NCBI RefSeq assembly: GCF_029017505.1
Contig: NZ_JAQGEI010000021.1
Span: 1 to 64,000 of the forward strand
Reading direction: 5' to 3'
Length of the DNA: 64,000 bases
DNA from: Sedimenticola hydrogenitrophicus
Lineage (GTDB): Bacteria > Pseudomonadota > Gammaproteobacteria > Chromatiales > Chromatiaceae
Part shown: positions 1 to 9,791 of the stretch, one piece after another
How positions within the stretch are numbered: the first letter of the stretch is position 1
How the letters are laid out: the number at the start of each line of letters is the position of its first letter
The notes under the pieces: generated by a model
What the model saw: the letters and a program-made list of their open reading frames with translations, nothing else
Database searches by the model: none
Told to the model about the DNA's origin: nothing
Program-made: the position numbers and the translations under genes

Positions 1-88
1 CCGGGATAGGCGCTGCCCGCCTTGGTTGATCCAAATTAATAGAAAAAAACGCCAACGCTGATCCATTGCGGAACCGCCCGACAGACTC

Positions 89-1153
89 CTAGCCCTCGCT
101 CAACAGGTTGCGCAGGTCGATCACGGCGGCATTGGCCCGCGAGATGTAGGAGGTCATGACCAGCGAGTAGTTGGTGACCAGTCCGAAACCGCCGCCGTTG
201 AGCACCATCGGACTCATCACCGACTGCTGGCTCGCCTCCAGCTCGCGGATGATCTGACGCAGGCTCACCAGGGCGTTCTTCTTCACCAGGATGTCGTGGA
301 AATCCAGCTCCACGGCGCGCAGAAAATGGACCAGTGCCCAGCTCGATCCCCGCGCCTCGTAAAACACGTCATCGATCTCCAGCCAGGGCGTGCGCACACC
401 AATCCGGGCCGGCGCCTGGGTGGATTGGATGGCATTCGGATCACCGGCCAGGTCGGTGTTGAGCCGCTCCTGTCCGACGCTGGCGCTGAGGCGCTGGGAG
501 AGACTGCCGAGACGCTTCTCCACCACCGAAAGCCATACCCTCAGATTGTCGGCGCGGGCGTAGAACTGGGTGTTCTGGGCGTCGTTTTTCGCCAGTTCCG
601 AGAGGTAGCGGCGCAGCGCCTTCAGGCCCTCACGGTACTCACCTTCGGTCGAGGGAAGTATCCAGGAGTCGTTACTGAAGTTGAACTGCGGTTCGGCGAT
701 GGACAGGTCCAGGTTTTCCGTGGACTGTGACTGGGAGCGGCTGATGTCGTTGCGCAGGACACGGGCCAGGTCGCGTGACTGCACCAAGGCGCCGAACTCC
801 CAATTGGGGATGTTGTCCAGCAGCACGCTGGGCGGCATGACATCGTTGCTCAGGTAGCCGCCCGGTTTATCCAGCAGGGTCTCCATTACCCGAATCAGCG
901 CCGCCGTGGTATGCGCCCCGGTGACCCGCTCCGCGCCGCTCAGTTCCCAGCGGGTGTTTTCCAGGATGTCGAAGCTCTCCGGCTCCTGGCTCCAGTAGAT
1001 GCTGAATGCGTAGAGGATAATCAGCAACGTGACCGCCGCCAGCCCACTGGACCAGAGCCAGCCTTTTTCGCGCATAGTCCGCGGATGGTAGAGCAGGGTA
1101 ATGCGACGCACCAGGTCGCCCAATCTTGATCCCAGGGAGGTTAGAAAATTCAT
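89..1153 (-). CDS. DUF2333 family inner-membrane protein
   Basis: A protein of about 354 residues that I recognise as DUF2333, a family of unknown function in gammaproteobacteria. The N-terminus is basic, followed by one hydrophobic segment at about residues 34-54; the remainder is hydrophilic and probably periplasmic. A GTG lies directly before the chosen ATG, and I used the ATG. It is transcribed away from gorA across a 157-bp gap. No catalytic motif is visible, so no function is proposed. Length is in the normal range for the family. Confidence 0.75.
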   Translation of the reverse strand: MNFLTSLGSRLGDLVRRITLLYHPRTMREKGWLWSSGLAAVTLLIILYAFSIYWSQEPESFDILENTRWELSGAERVTGAHTTAALIRVMETLLDKPGGYLSNDVMPPSVLLDNIPNWEFGALVQSRDLARVLRNDISRSQSQSTENLDLSIAEPQFNFSNDSWILPSTEGEYREGLKALRRYLSELAKNDAQNTQFYARADNLRVWLSVVEKRLGSLSQRLSASVGQERLNTDLAGDPNAIQSTQAPARIGVRTPWLEIDDVFYEARGSSWALVHFLRAVELDFHDILVKKNALVSLRQIIRELEASQQSVMSPMVLNGGGFGLVTNYSLVMTSYISRANAAVIDLRNLLSEG

Positions 1154-1310
1154 CACTTGCGATTATTCCATATAATTAAGGTTGTCCAACGGCGGCGCAT
1201 CTTGGGACAATAGGCCCGGATGCAGCACCCGGCCGCCTGTCGACGCGGCCGCCACGGACCGGTAGCGGTCCGCCAGGCTGCCAAGTATCCCATATCTGAA
1301 GGAGTGATGT

Positions 1311-2663
1311 ATGGCCAAAACCTATGATCTGATCGCCATTGGTGGCGGAAGCGGCGGGCTCTCCGCGGCCGAGCGGGCGGCGAAATACGGGGCGCGCACG
1401 GCGGTGGTGGAGGCGGGCAGGCTGGGCGGGACCTGTGTCAATCTGGGCTGTGTGCCGAAAAAGATCATGTGGTACGGCGCATCCATCGCCCACACCCTGG
1501 AGGACGCCGCGGCCTACGGTTTTGCGCTGAAGCGGGAGGGTTTTGACTGGGGCCGGCTGGTGGCCGAACGCAACCGTTACGTGGCCAATATCAACAACTG
1601 GTACCACACCTATCTGGCCGATTCCAATATCGACGAGATCAACGGCTTTGCCCGGTTTGTCGACAACCACACCCTGGAGGTGGACGGCGAACGCTATCAG
1701 GCCGAGCACATAGTGATCACCCCGGGCTCCTCCCCGGTGGTGCCGGAGATCGAAGGGGCGGAGCTGGGGATCACCTCGGACGGCTTTTTCGAGCTCGCGC
1801 AACAGCCCCGCCGGGTCGCGGTGGTGGGCAGCGGTTATATCGCCGTGGAGTTGGCCGGCATGCTCAATGCGGTCGGCTGTGAGGTGACCATGTTCCTGCG
1901 CGGTGAGCATCTGCTGCGCCGCTTCGATGACATGCTGCGCGAAAGCCTGATGGAGGAGATGCTCAATGACGGGGTCAATATCATCTCCTCTTCCCGTATC
2001 GAACGGGTGGGGCGGGCCGATGATGGCACCCTCGATCTCTATTGCAACGGCAGTGGCCAGCTGCAGGGTGGCTTTGATCAGCTCATCTGGGCCATCGGAC
2101 GCCGCCCGGCATCGGCCGGACTGGCGCTGGAAAATACCGAAATCGTCCGCGACAGCGAGGGCTACATCGGCGTGGATGCCTTCCAGAATACGGCGGTATC
2201 CGGTGTCTATGCCCTGGGGGATGTGACCAACGCGCCGCAGTTGACGCCGGTGGCCATCGCGGCGGCGCGACGCCTCTCCGACCGGCTGTTTGGCGGCATG
2301 GCGGAGCGTCGGCTCGATTATTCGCTGGTTCCCAGCGTGGTGTTCTCGCACCCGCCGATTGCCACCGTCGGTCTGACCGAGAATGAGGCCAGGGCCTCCC
2401 ATGGCGAGGCGGTCAAGGTGTACCAGACACGTTTCACCCCCATGTATCACGCCTTTACCGAGCGTCAGAGCAAGGTGGCGATGAAGCTGGTCTGTGTCGG
2501 TGCCCAGGAGAAGATCGTCGGCTGTCATATCATTGGCTTCGGTGCCGATGAGATGTTGCAGGGTTTTGCCGTGGCCATCCGCATGGGGGCCACCAAGCGG
2601 GACTTCGACGACACCATCGCCATCCATCCCACCGGGGCGGAAGAGCTGGTGACCATGCGCTGA
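1311..2663 (+). CDS. gorA: Glutathione-disulfide reductase
   Basis: Reduces oxidised glutathione with NADPH in the cytoplasm. The 450-residue length equals the usual bacterial Gor length. The N-terminal FAD-binding GGGSGG motif is at residues 11-16. The redox-active disulfide is GTCVNLGC, Cys42 and Cys47. The second nucleotide-binding loop is [10 protein letters not shown], followed by an Arg-containing stretch ([10 protein letters not shown]) of the kind that gives NADPH rather than NADH specificity. The C-terminal HPTGAEE motif supplies the catalytic His-Glu to the partner subunit. A strong AAGGAG ribosome site lies before the ATG. The gene is monocistronic as far as can be seen. Confidence 0.95.
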   Translation: MAKTYDLIAIGGGSGGLSAAERAAKYGARTAVVEAGRLGGTCVNLGCVPKKIMWYGASIAHTLEDAAAYGFALKREGFDWGRLVAERNRYVANINNWYHTYLADSNIDEINGFARFVDNHTLEVDGERYQAEHIVITPGSSPVVPEIEGAELGITSDGFFELAQQPRRVAVVGSGYIAVELAGMLNAVGCEVTMFLRGEHLLRRFDDMLRESLMEEMLNDGVNIISSSRIERVGRADDGTLDLYCNGSGQLQGGFDQLIWAIGRRPASAGLALENTEIVRDSEGYIGVDAFQNTAVSGVYALGDVTNAPQLTPVAIAAARRLSDRLFGGMAERRLDYSLVPSVVFSHPPIATVGLTENEARASHGEAVKVYQTRFTPMYHAFTERQSKVAMKLVCVGAQEKIVGCHIIGFGADEMLQGFAVAIRMGATKRDFDDTIAIHPTGAEELVTMR

Positions 2664-2750
2664 AGGTTGCGATTACGTTGCCTCGTCTCCTGCCCCGAAA
2701 CCGGTTATCGGGCGCCCCTGGCTGGGTGATGCGCGACCGACCGTAACCGA

Positions 2751-2887
2751 ACCACGGAATCACACGGATGGACACGGACGGCTCACCGTGCAACGCGCGG
2801 TCGGGCACCTCCATGCCCACTTGCACGGCCGGCCTCCCGTTGGACGGCTTTCGATCAACATCCGTGTGTCTTCGTTCCATCCGTGGT
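2751..2887. repeat. Imperfect inverted CCACGGA-type repeat in the gorA-rsgA gap
   Basis: The roughly 310-bp gap after gorA has no gene. It holds two oppositely oriented arms, 2751-2781 and 2859-2887, both built on ACCACGGA and ACACGGATG words. The arms match only in blocks, so any hairpin is imperfect. Such CCACGGA words occur as dispersed intergenic repeats in other proteobacteria; function unknown. Confidence 0.5.
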
Positions 2888-2908
2888 GCCTCCTCAGCCA
2901 TACGGCAT

Positions 2909-2937
2909 CCCATGGGCGCCGTCGGCGGGCACGGCCC
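2909..2937. repeat. 29-bp dispersed repeat, copy 1
   Basis: This stretch (starts CCCATGGGCGCCGTC, ends GGGCACGGCCC) matches 23293-23321 at 28 of 29 positions. Both copies lie close to the 3' end of a neighbouring gene, here rsgA and there deaD and efpL. No coding role is evident. Confidence 0.65.
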
Positions 2938-2973
2938 GTCCTATGCTTCGAGCATCTCCAGCGTAGACATCGA

Positions 2974-3990
2974 TCAGCCCTGGCCGTGGGGTGCGTTCAT
3001 CCCCGCGGCCATGTGCAGGTAATTGGCCAGGCGCTGGGGGGCGATCTTCCCGCTCGCCACCGCCGCTTGCAGGGCGCAGCCGGGTTCGTGCTGGTGGCTG
3101 CAATTACTGAACCGGCAGTGGCCCAGAAAGTCATGGAATTCGATGAAGCCGCCGGCCAGCGCATCCAGGCTCAACTGTCCCAGGCGGAAACTGCGCACCC
3201 CCGGGGAGTCGATCAGCTGACCGCCCGTAGGCAGGTGGTAGAGGGTAGTGGCGGAGGTGGTGTGGCGGCCCAGGCCGGAGGCCACGGAGAGGCGGCCGAT
3301 CTGGATCTCGATATCCGGCAGCAGTGCCATGACCAGGGAGGACTTGCCGACTCCGGATTGCCCCACCAGGATGCTGGTCTGGTCTTTCAACTGCGCGATC
3401 AGCGGGTCCAGTCCATGCTCGAATTTGGCGCTGATCTCGATCAGCGGATAGCCAATCCCGGTATAGTGGCCGAACTGCTGCTTGAACCGGTGCAGGGCGT
3501 CCCGGTCCATCAGGTCGCGTTTGTTGAGTGCGATCAGGGTGTTCACACCGATCTGTTCCGCCGCCACCAGGTACTGGTCCACCAGATAGGGGGTGGGGGC
3601 AGGCTCGGGGGCCAGCACGATGACCAGCTGGCTGATGTTGGCCGCCAGGGCGCGATCCTCACCGCTGTAGTTGGGGCGGATCAGGGCCGTTGCGCGCGGC
3701 AGGATGGCGGTGACCACCCCCTGGTTGTCACCGGTCGCCTGCCAGACCACCCGGTCACCGCAGACAACCTGGCCGATATTCTGTCTGGAGAGACAGTGGG
3801 TGTAGTGGCCCGAGTCGTCGGTCACCACCAGGTTCTGGCCGTGACGCGTCACCACCAGCCCTTCCCGGGACTGACCCTCGTCGGCCTCGCTGAGCGCCAG
3901 ATCCGTCTGCTGTTCCAGCTTGTCTCGCCGTCGCTCCTGGATCGCCTTGATGCGCTCCCGCTGCCGCTGGGTCAATCTCCGTTTTGCCAT
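2974..3990 (-). CDS. rsgA: Ribosome small-subunit biogenesis GTPase RsgA
   Basis: GTPase that checks late maturation of the 30S subunit. The circularly permuted motif order typical of RsgA is visible: NKRD (G4), then SA (G5), then GQSGVGKSS (G1) and DSPGVRSF (G3). An N-terminal OB-fold region precedes the GTPase part. The C-terminal zinc knuckle is present as C-x4-C-x1-H-x4-C (CRFSNCSHQHEPGC). At 338 residues it is of normal length. The basic N-terminus (KRRLTQRQRERIK) suits ribosome binding. Confidence 0.95.
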   Translation of the reverse strand: MAKRRLTQRQRERIKAIQERRRDKLEQQTDLALSEADEGQSREGLVVTRHGQNLVVTDDSGHYTHCLSRQNIGQVVCGDRVVWQATGDNQGVVTAILPRATALIRPNYSGEDRALAANISQLVIVLAPEPAPTPYLVDQYLVAAEQIGVNTLIALNKRDLMDRDALHRFKQQFGHYTGIGYPLIEISAKFEHGLDPLIAQLKDQTSILVGQSGVGKSSLVMALLPDIEIQIGRLSVASGLGRHTTSATTLYHLPTGGQLIDSPGVRSFRLGQLSLDALAGGFIEFHDFLGHCRFSNCSHQHEPGCALQAAVASGKIAPQRLANYLHMAAGMNAPHGQG

Positions 3991-4000
3991 GCGAAAGCGG

Positions 4001-4288
4001 CTACTCGCTGAAGTGGTAGTAGGTTTGATTCAGATGTTCGGCGCTGTTTTCCACCTCGTCCTCAAACCAGTTGAGATCGAGCGACAGTTGACAGCGTTGC
4101 ACCTGGGTGGAGAGTCCCTGGCGGCCGGTCACCCGCCGCTCCTTGCGGGTATAGACCTCACTGCCATGGCAGGCGGTGCAGTTTTCCTCTACCTGTGCCT
4201 TGCCCGCTGCAAGGTCGAAGGCGTTGGCCTGGCCCAGGGCCAGGCCTGTCAGGCAGATGGTGCCGATCAGCGTGGTTAACGGTCTCAT
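4001..4288 (-). CDS. Small periplasmic monohaem c-type cytochrome
   Basis: A 95-residue protein with a cleavable signal peptide (residues 1-23, ending QANA) and a single haem-attachment motif CTACH at about residues 37-41. It resembles small cytochromes annotated as green haem protein in purple sulfur and related bacteria; that comparison is from memory and would need a search. Its start overlaps the end of the upstream M48 protease gene by four bases (ATGA), so the two are probably translationally coupled. The electron partner is unknown. Confidence 0.7.
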   Translation of the reverse strand: MRPLTTLIGTICLTGLALGQANAFDLAAGKAQVEENCTACHGSEVYTRKERRVTGRQGLSTQVQRCQLSLDLNWFEDEVENSAEHLNQTYYHFSE

Positions 4289-5559
4289 GCGGTCTCCTTG
4301 TCCGGTGTGGAACCAGGGGGAATTTTAGCTGACAAATGGGCCACCCGTACCGGTGCCGGGGGGTGGCTGTCATGGAATGCCGAGTACAGCGGGTCGGGGG
4401 TCAGGGTGCTGGCGTTTTCCCGGTAGAGCTTGACCAGGGCCTGGATCATCGGCTCCGCGCCCGCCTGTGCCACGGCATAGTCGTCCGCCTCAAACTCGTG
4501 GCGCCGCGACAGGATCGCCATCAGCGGGTGCAGGAACTGGGTGAAGACCGGCAGCGCGAGCATGAACAGCAGCAGCGCCAGGGCGCTGCTCTGACCGCTT
4601 ACCCCCAGTGCCTGGTAGAACCAGGGTTGGCCGGCAAACCAGCCGAGCAGGGCAAATCCGAGCAGCGACATGGTGGTTGAGAGCAGCAGATGCTTGAGGA
4701 TATGGCGGCGCTTGAAATGGCCCAGCTCGTGGGCCAGTACCGCCTCCATCTCGTCGCCATCCAGGCTCTCTGCCAGGGTGTCGAAGAAGACGATGCGCTT
4801 GTATTTGCCGAAGCCGGTAAAGTAGGCGTTGCCGTGCCCCGAACGTTTCGAGCCATCCATGATGAAGATGCCCTTGCTGGTGAAGCCGCAGCGCTCCAGC
4901 AGGCCCTGGATGCGCTGTTTCAGCGGCCCCTCTTCCAGGGGGGTGAACTTGTTGAACAGCGGCGCGATCAGGGTGGGGTAGACCCAGATCATCAACAGCA
5001 TGAAGCCCATCCACACCGCCCAGGCGGCGAGCCACCAACTGTCGCCGGCCCGCTCCATCAGCCAGAGGATCACCCAGAGCAGGGGGAGGCCGAGCAACAG
5101 CGCCAACAGCAGTTGCAGCAGCAGGTCGGTGATGAAACGCCGCGGCGTGGTCCGGTTGAAGCCGAAGCGCGCCTCCAGCACAAAGGTGTTCCAGATGCCC
5201 AGGGGGAGTTCCAGCAGCGCCGAGATGAGCGAGACCGAGAAGATCAGGCCGATGCCGCCCCAGAGCGAATCAACCGGCCACTGCTGCCACTGCCGATGGA
5301 GCAGATCGATGCCGCCACCGAGGGTCCAGAACAGCAGCAGGCCGGTCCCGATCAGCAGGCCGATGTGGCCGATGGCGAGTTTTGCGCGGGTGTAGTCGGC
5401 GGCTTTCTGGTGCTCTTCCAGGGTCACGCGGTCGGCGAAGGCGGAGGGTACCTGGGCGCGATGGGCCGCCACGTGCTGCCGCTGCCGCTGCATCAACCAG
5501 AGTTGCAGCAGCACCCCAATGGCAATGGCGGAAATGAACAGGAGCGTGAATAGGTGCAT
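4285..5559 (-). CDS. M48 family membrane metalloprotease (Ste24-like)
   Basis: A 424-residue zinc protease with several membrane segments: about 1-21, 64-82, 102-122, 148-168, 176-196 and further ones after the active site. The zinc motif HELGH is at residues 277-281, and a downstream EFEADDYA supplies the third ligand, as in Ste24/HtpX-type enzymes. The N-terminal half corresponds to the CAAX-protease N-terminal domain. Bacterial members probably act in membrane-protein quality control. It forms a two-gene unit with the overlapping cytochrome gene. Confidence 0.88.
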   Translation of the reverse strand: MHLFTLLFISAIAIGVLLQLWLMQRQRQHVAAHRAQVPSAFADRVTLEEHQKAADYTRAKLAIGHIGLLIGTGLLLFWTLGGGIDLLHRQWQQWPVDSLWGGIGLIFSVSLISALLELPLGIWNTFVLEARFGFNRTTPRRFITDLLLQLLLALLLGLPLLWVILWLMERAGDSWWLAAWAVWMGFMLLMIWVYPTLIAPLFNKFTPLEEGPLKQRIQGLLERCGFTSKGIFIMDGSKRSGHGNAYFTGFGKYKRIVFFDTLAESLDGDEMEAVLAHELGHFKRRHILKHLLLSTTMSLLGFALLGWFAGQPWFYQALGVSGQSSALALLLFMLALPVFTQFLHPLMAILSRRHEFEADDYAVAQAGAEPMIQALVKLYRENASTLTPDPLYSAFHDSHPPAPVRVAHLSAKIPPGSTPDKETA

Positions 5560-5657
5560 CCCGACAGGATACAGAGATAGCGGCGCTTCTGCTAGAATGC
5601 CGCAGCTTAACAGATACCTGAATCCGCAGCTTGACCGCCAACCCTATGTATTCGCGT

Positions 5658-5759
5658 GCATATCCCGGAAGCCTTGGGTGAGACGCCGTGAATACATCCC
5701 TGTAGGCTTGGATGCCGCATCCCTGCGGCATACACTCACCCAAGACCTCCGGGACATGC
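5658..5759. repeat. Cruciform-type dispersed repeat, copy 1
   Basis: Two arms of about 25 bp (5658-5682 and 5735-5759) are inverted copies with few mismatches, including CCTTGGGTGAG and CTCACCCAAG. Between them lies an inner hairpin, ATGCCGCA-TCCC-TGCGGCAT. The core GTGAATACATCCCTGTAGGC recurs in reverse orientation, with small changes, inside 24034-24196. It lies in the promoter region of orn. Confidence 0.7.
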
Positions 5760-5803
5760 CTTGAAGTCACGGATTCAGGAGATAATCAACCGCGGGGAAT
5801 GAG

Positions 5804-6376
5804 ATGGCGCAGGATTCGACAAACTTGATCTGGATCGACCTGGAGATGACCGGTCTCGATCCTCAAAACGATTGTATAATCGAGATCGCCACCATCGTCA
5901 CCGATGCCGATCTCAATACCGTTGCCGAAGGGCCGGTGATCGCGATCCGTCAGCCGCGGGAGGTGATGGCGGCGATGGACGAGTGGAACACCAACCAGCA
6001 CGCCAAATCGGGCCTCACCGAGCGGGTGCTGGCCAGTGACCACAGCGAGGCGCAGGCGGAGCGGGAGACCCTGGAATTCCTGCGTCAATATGTGCCCAAG
6101 GGGGCCTCGCCCATCTGCGGCAACAGCATCTGTCAGGACCGCCGGTTTCTGGCTCGCTGCATGCCCGAGCTGGAGGATTACTTCCACTATCGCAATCTGG
6201 ACGTGAGTACCCTCAAGGAGCTGGCCAAGCGTTGGGCGCCGGCAATCGCCAAGGGCGTGGTGAAGAGCGGCCGGCACCTGGCGATGGACGACATCCGCGA
6301 TTCCATCAACGAACTGCGGCACTACCGTGAACACTTCCTGAGGATTCCGCCGGCCGCCGAGCCCACGGAGCAGTAG
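5804..6376 (+). CDS. orn: Oligoribonuclease
   Basis: 3'-5' exonuclease that degrades RNA fragments of two to five nucleotides, including pGpG from cyclic-di-GMP breakdown. The DEDDh residues are visible: IDLEMTGLD near the N-terminus, SICQDRRF in the middle, and [10 protein letters not shown] near the C-terminus. The 190-residue length is close to the E. coli protein's. Its role in pGpG turnover links in principle to the GGDEF-EAL protein at 41.4-43.7 kb. It converges with queG. Confidence 0.95.
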   Translation: MAQDSTNLIWIDLEMTGLDPQNDCIIEIATIVTDADLNTVAEGPVIAIRQPREVMAAMDEWNTNQHAKSGLTERVLASDHSEAQAERETLEFLRQYVPKGASPICGNSICQDRRFLARCMPELEDYFHYRNLDVSTLKELAKRWAPAIAKGVVKSGRHLAMDDIRDSINELRHYREHFLRIPPAAEPTEQ

Positions 6377-6528
6377 CGGCCGGTCCGGGGCGGGCCTCCC
6401 GTATCCCCCGGTTTGGGGGTATTACACAATTGTCCTGAATTCGCGGTGGAGGACAAACCTGTAATGCTCCCCCCGATTTCCTCTCGATGGCGGCAATTCA
6501 GGCAGAACGTCGCCGTCTCTCCCGGTCG

Positions 6529-7590
6529 TTACCCGCTGTGCCGTGCCAGCGCCCAGCGCACATGCTCCCGGACCAGTTCCGACGGGTCGTCGCGCCGGCT
6601 ATTGAGGGCGGTGAGGATCGCCGGCGTGGTCTCGGCATTGCCCAGGGCGACGGCGATGTTGCGCAGCCAGCGTTGATGGCCGATGCGGCGGATGGGCGAG
6701 CCTTCGAGGCGCTTCAGGAACATGGCCTCATCCCAGGCGAACAGGTCGCACAGGCTGGCACTGTCCAGGCCGTTGCGGGGGCTGAAATCGGCCTCGGCCG
6801 CCGGGGTGGCGAAGCGGTTCCAGGGGCAGGCCATCAGGCAATCGTCACAGCCGTAGATGCGGTTGCCCATGAGCGGCCGCAACGCCTCCGGGATCGCCCC
6901 GTCCAGCTCGATGGTCAGATAGGAGATGCAGCGGCGCGCATCCACCTGGTAGGGGGCGACGATGGCCCGGGTGGGGCAGATGTCGATACAGGCGCTGCAG
7001 CGGCCGCAGTGGTCCGCTTCCGCCCGGTCCACGGGTAGCGGCAGGGTGGTGTAGAGTTCGCCGAGAAAAAACCAGGAGCCGGCCCGGCGGTTGACAATAT
7101 TGCTGTGCTTGCCGGTCCAGCCCAGTCCCGCCTTCTCCGCCAACGCCCGCTCCAGTACCGGTGCCGAATCGACGAAGGCACGATAGCCGAAGGGGCCGAC
7201 GGCGGCCTCGATTTGGTCGGCCAATTTCTGCAGCCGGCTGCGCATCAGCTTGTGGTAGTCGCGGCCGAGGGCGTAACGGGAGATAAAGGCGCGCGCGGAG
7301 TCCGCCAGAACGGCCTCCGGATCATCGCCGGGCGGCAGGTAGTCCATGCGTACCGAGATGATGCGCAGGGTGCCGGGCACCAGTTCGGCCGGACGTGACC
7401 GCTTCAGGCCATGGCTGGCCATGTATGCCATATCGCCGTGCATGCCACGCTCCAGCCACTGATGGAGGTGCCGCTCGGCCAGGGTCAGGTCGGTGTCGGC
7501 AATACCGACCTGCTGGAAGCCGAGTGCGGCCCCCCAGTCGCGGATCTGCTCGGCGAGGGCCTGGTAGTCTGTGCAATGCGGGTCTGACAT
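6529..7590 (-). CDS. queG: Epoxyqueuosine reductase QueG
   Basis: Cobalamin-dependent reductase for the last step of queuosine synthesis in tRNA. It has two ferredoxin-type cluster motifs, CGRCSACIDICP and CDDCLMACPW, in the middle of the 353-residue chain and a HEAT-like C-terminal region. It lies back to back with nnr, the usual arrangement in gammaproteobacteria. The 3' end converges with orn, and a weak five-pair C/G hairpin at about 6405-6418 could serve as a shared terminator. Confidence 0.93.
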   Translation of the reverse strand: MSDPHCTDYQALAEQIRDWGAALGFQQVGIADTDLTLAERHLHQWLERGMHGDMAYMASHGLKRSRPAELVPGTLRIISVRMDYLPPGDDPEAVLADSARAFISRYALGRDYHKLMRSRLQKLADQIEAAVGPFGYRAFVDSAPVLERALAEKAGLGWTGKHSNIVNRRAGSWFFLGELYTTLPLPVDRAEADHCGRCSACIDICPTRAIVAPYQVDARRCISYLTIELDGAIPEALRPLMGNRIYGCDDCLMACPWNRFATPAAEADFSPRNGLDSASLCDLFAWDEAMFLKRLEGSPIRRIGHQRWLRNIAVALGNAETTPAILTALNSRRDDPSELVREHVRWALARHSG

Positions 7591-7702
7591 GGTGGGGGGC
7601 TATCATAGCATCGATAGCGCTGAGAATAGCATCCGCCGGGTGAGACAAAAGCCCGCTGGAAACCCTACAATAGGCAAAAAGTCACGCCGGATTCATTTCA
7701 GC

Positions 7703-9205
7703 ATGCTGATCACCGACCCATCACAGCTTCCCGCAAGACTCTACCTGGCGGAACAGGTCCGCGCCCTGGACCGTTGTGCCATCGAGCAGCACGGCATCCC
7801 CGGCCTGACCCTGATGGAGCGGGCTGGTGGTGCCGCCTTCGAGCTGCTGCGGGCACGCTGGCCGGAAGCGCGCTCGATCACCGTGCTGTGCGGTACCGGC
7901 AATAATGGCGGTGATGGTTTCGTGGTGGCGCGACTGGCGCGGCAGGCCGGGCTGACGGTACGCCTGCTGCAGCTGGGGGGCAGCGCAAAACTGCGGGGTG
8001 ATGCATTGGCCAGTGCCGAGCGGTTTCTCCAGGCCGGTGGCACCATCGAACCCTATGCCGATCTGAATTTCCCCGCCGACCTGATTGTGGATGCGGTGCT
8101 GGGAACCGGCCTGGAACGTGCCGTCAGCGGGCCTTGGGCAGAGGCCCTGATGGCCGCCAACCGGCATCCGGCGCCGCTGTTTGCCCTGGATATCCCGTCC
8201 GGTCTCCACGCGGATAGCGGCCGGATCCTGGGCTGCGCCATCCAGGCGCAGGCGACCATCAGCTTTATCGGGCTCAAGCAGGGCATGTTCACCGCGGAAG
8301 GCCCGGCCTGTTGCGGGGCAATCGCCTTTGCCGACCTGGAGGTGCCGTCCGAGGTGTATCGGGCGGTGGAGGGGAGTGCCCGCCTGCTGCGCTGGCAGGC
8401 CTTTGCCGAGCGTCTGAAGCCGCGTGCCCGTTCCCTGCACAAGGGTGATTGCGGCCATCTCCTGCTGGTGGGGGGGGAGACGGGTCTTCTCGGTGCCATC
8501 CGCATGGCGGGGGAGGCGGCGTTGCGCACCGGGGCCGGCCTGGTCTCTATCGCCACCCGCCCCGAGCATGCGGCGCTGATCGCCAGCCAGCGCCCGGAAC
8601 TGATGTGTCATGGAGTGGCGCAACCGGAGGAGCTGCTGCCGCTGCTGGCGCGGGCCGATGCGGTGGCGGTCGGGCCGGGTCTGGGGCAGGGACCCTGGGG
8701 GCAGCGCATGTTGCGCCGGGTGCTGCAGTGTGATCTGCCCCTGGTGGTGGACGCGGATGGATTGAACCTGTTGGCCCAGGAGCCGGAACGGCGCGACGGC
8801 TGGGTGCTGACGCCCCATCCCGGAGAGGCGGGGCGACTGCTCGGGTGCTCGGCCCGGGAGATACAGTCCGACCGGTTCGGCGCGGTTTCGCGGCTGCGAC
8901 GGCGTTATGGCGGGGTGGTGTTGTTGAAGGGGGCCGGCACCCTGATCGCGAGTGAGGCGGAAGCGCTCACCGGGCTCTGCCGTGAAGGCAATCCGGGCAT
9001 GGCCAGCGGCGGGATGGGCGATCTGCTGACCGGTGTGATCGGGTCTCTGATCGTCCAGGGTGAACCGATCGAAATGGCGGCGGAGATGGGTGCCTGCCTG
9101 CATGGGGCGGCGGCCGATCTGGCGGCCGGGGGTGGTGAGCGGGGGATGCTGGCGACCGACCTGTTGCCCGCGATCCGCCGCCTGATGAATCCGGAGGCCG
9201 GCTGA
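7703..9205 (+). CDS. nnr: Bifunctional NAD(P)H-hydrate epimerase / ADP-dependent dehydratase
   Basis: Repairs damaged NAD(P)HX. The N-terminal YjeF epimerase domain (about residues 1-215) carries GTGNNGGDGFVVARL. The C-terminal dehydratase domain has the conserved HPGE and NPGMASGGMGD stretches near the end. The ATG at 7703 was chosen because it begins the conserved sequence; the frame stays open further upstream into the queG promoter. The stop codon is immediately followed by the tsaE start, so the genes are coupled. Length 500 residues, normal for the fusion. Confidence 0.93.
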   Translation: MLITDPSQLPARLYLAEQVRALDRCAIEQHGIPGLTLMERAGGAAFELLRARWPEARSITVLCGTGNNGGDGFVVARLARQAGLTVRLLQLGGSAKLRGDALASAERFLQAGGTIEPYADLNFPADLIVDAVLGTGLERAVSGPWAEALMAANRHPAPLFALDIPSGLHADSGRILGCAIQAQATISFIGLKQGMFTAEGPACCGAIAFADLEVPSEVYRAVEGSARLLRWQAFAERLKPRARSLHKGDCGHLLLVGGETGLLGAIRMAGEAALRTGAGLVSIATRPEHAALIASQRPELMCHGVAQPEELLPLLARADAVAVGPGLGQGPWGQRMLRRVLQCDLPLVVDADGLNLLAQEPERRDGWVLTPHPGEAGRLLGCSAREIQSDRFGAVSRLRRRYGGVVLLKGAGTLIASEAEALTGLCREGNPGMASGGMGDLLTGVIGSLIVQGEPIEMAAEMGACLHGAAADLAAGGGERGMLATDLLPAIRRLMNPEAG

Positions 9206-9685
9206 ATGCTGCGGATCACGGCCGCTACCGAGCAGGAGCAGGAGACGCTCGGGGCAGCGCTCTCCCGGGTGGCGCCAACCGCCTGTCTGATCTATCTGAC
9301 CGGGGACCTGGGTGCGGGCAAGACCACCCTGACACGGGGCTTTTTGCGTGGACTCGGGTACAAGGGATCGGTCAAGAGTCCGACCTACACCCTGATCGAG
9401 CCCTACGAGATCGGCGCGCGACGCTGTTATCACCTGGATCTCTATCGACTCGCCGATCCGGACGAGATTGAGTATCTGGGCCTGCGGGATATGTTGCAGG
9501 AGGATGCGGTGATACTGGTGGAGTGGCCCGAGCAGGGGCGGGGCGCGCTGCCGCCGCCGGATCTGATGGTGCGCATCCGCTATCGTCAGGGGGGGCGGGA
9601 ACTGACCTTCGAGGCGGAGACCGGGGCCGGTGCGGAAACCCTGGAAAAGTTACGCGGGGTGCTGGAGCTACAAGTTAAGAGTTGA
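9206..9685 (+). CDS. tsaE: tRNA threonylcarbamoyladenosine biosynthesis ATPase TsaE
   Basis: ATPase partner of TsaB and TsaD in making the t6A modification of ANN-decoding tRNAs. The Walker A motif GDLGAGKTT is near residue 35, followed by the SPTYTL and HLDLYRL stretches typical of the family. At 159 residues it is a normal size. It starts on the base after the nnr stop codon. Order nnr-tsaE-amiB-mutL is conserved in gammaproteobacteria. Confidence 0.94.
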   Translation: MLRITAATEQEQETLGAALSRVAPTACLIYLTGDLGAGKTTLTRGFLRGLGYKGSVKSPTYTLIEPYEIGARRCYHLDLYRLADPDEIEYLGLRDMLQEDAVILVEWPEQGRGALPPPDLMVRIRYRQGGRELTFEAETGAGAETLEKLRGVLELQVKS

Positions 9686-9791
9686 ATGTAGGTTAGCTTC
9701 CTATCTTATAGATATTTCTGGTATTTATTAATTCCACATGCTATCTTTTCCCTGCATCAGGTCACTTGGCACGGGAACCAACGACAAGAAC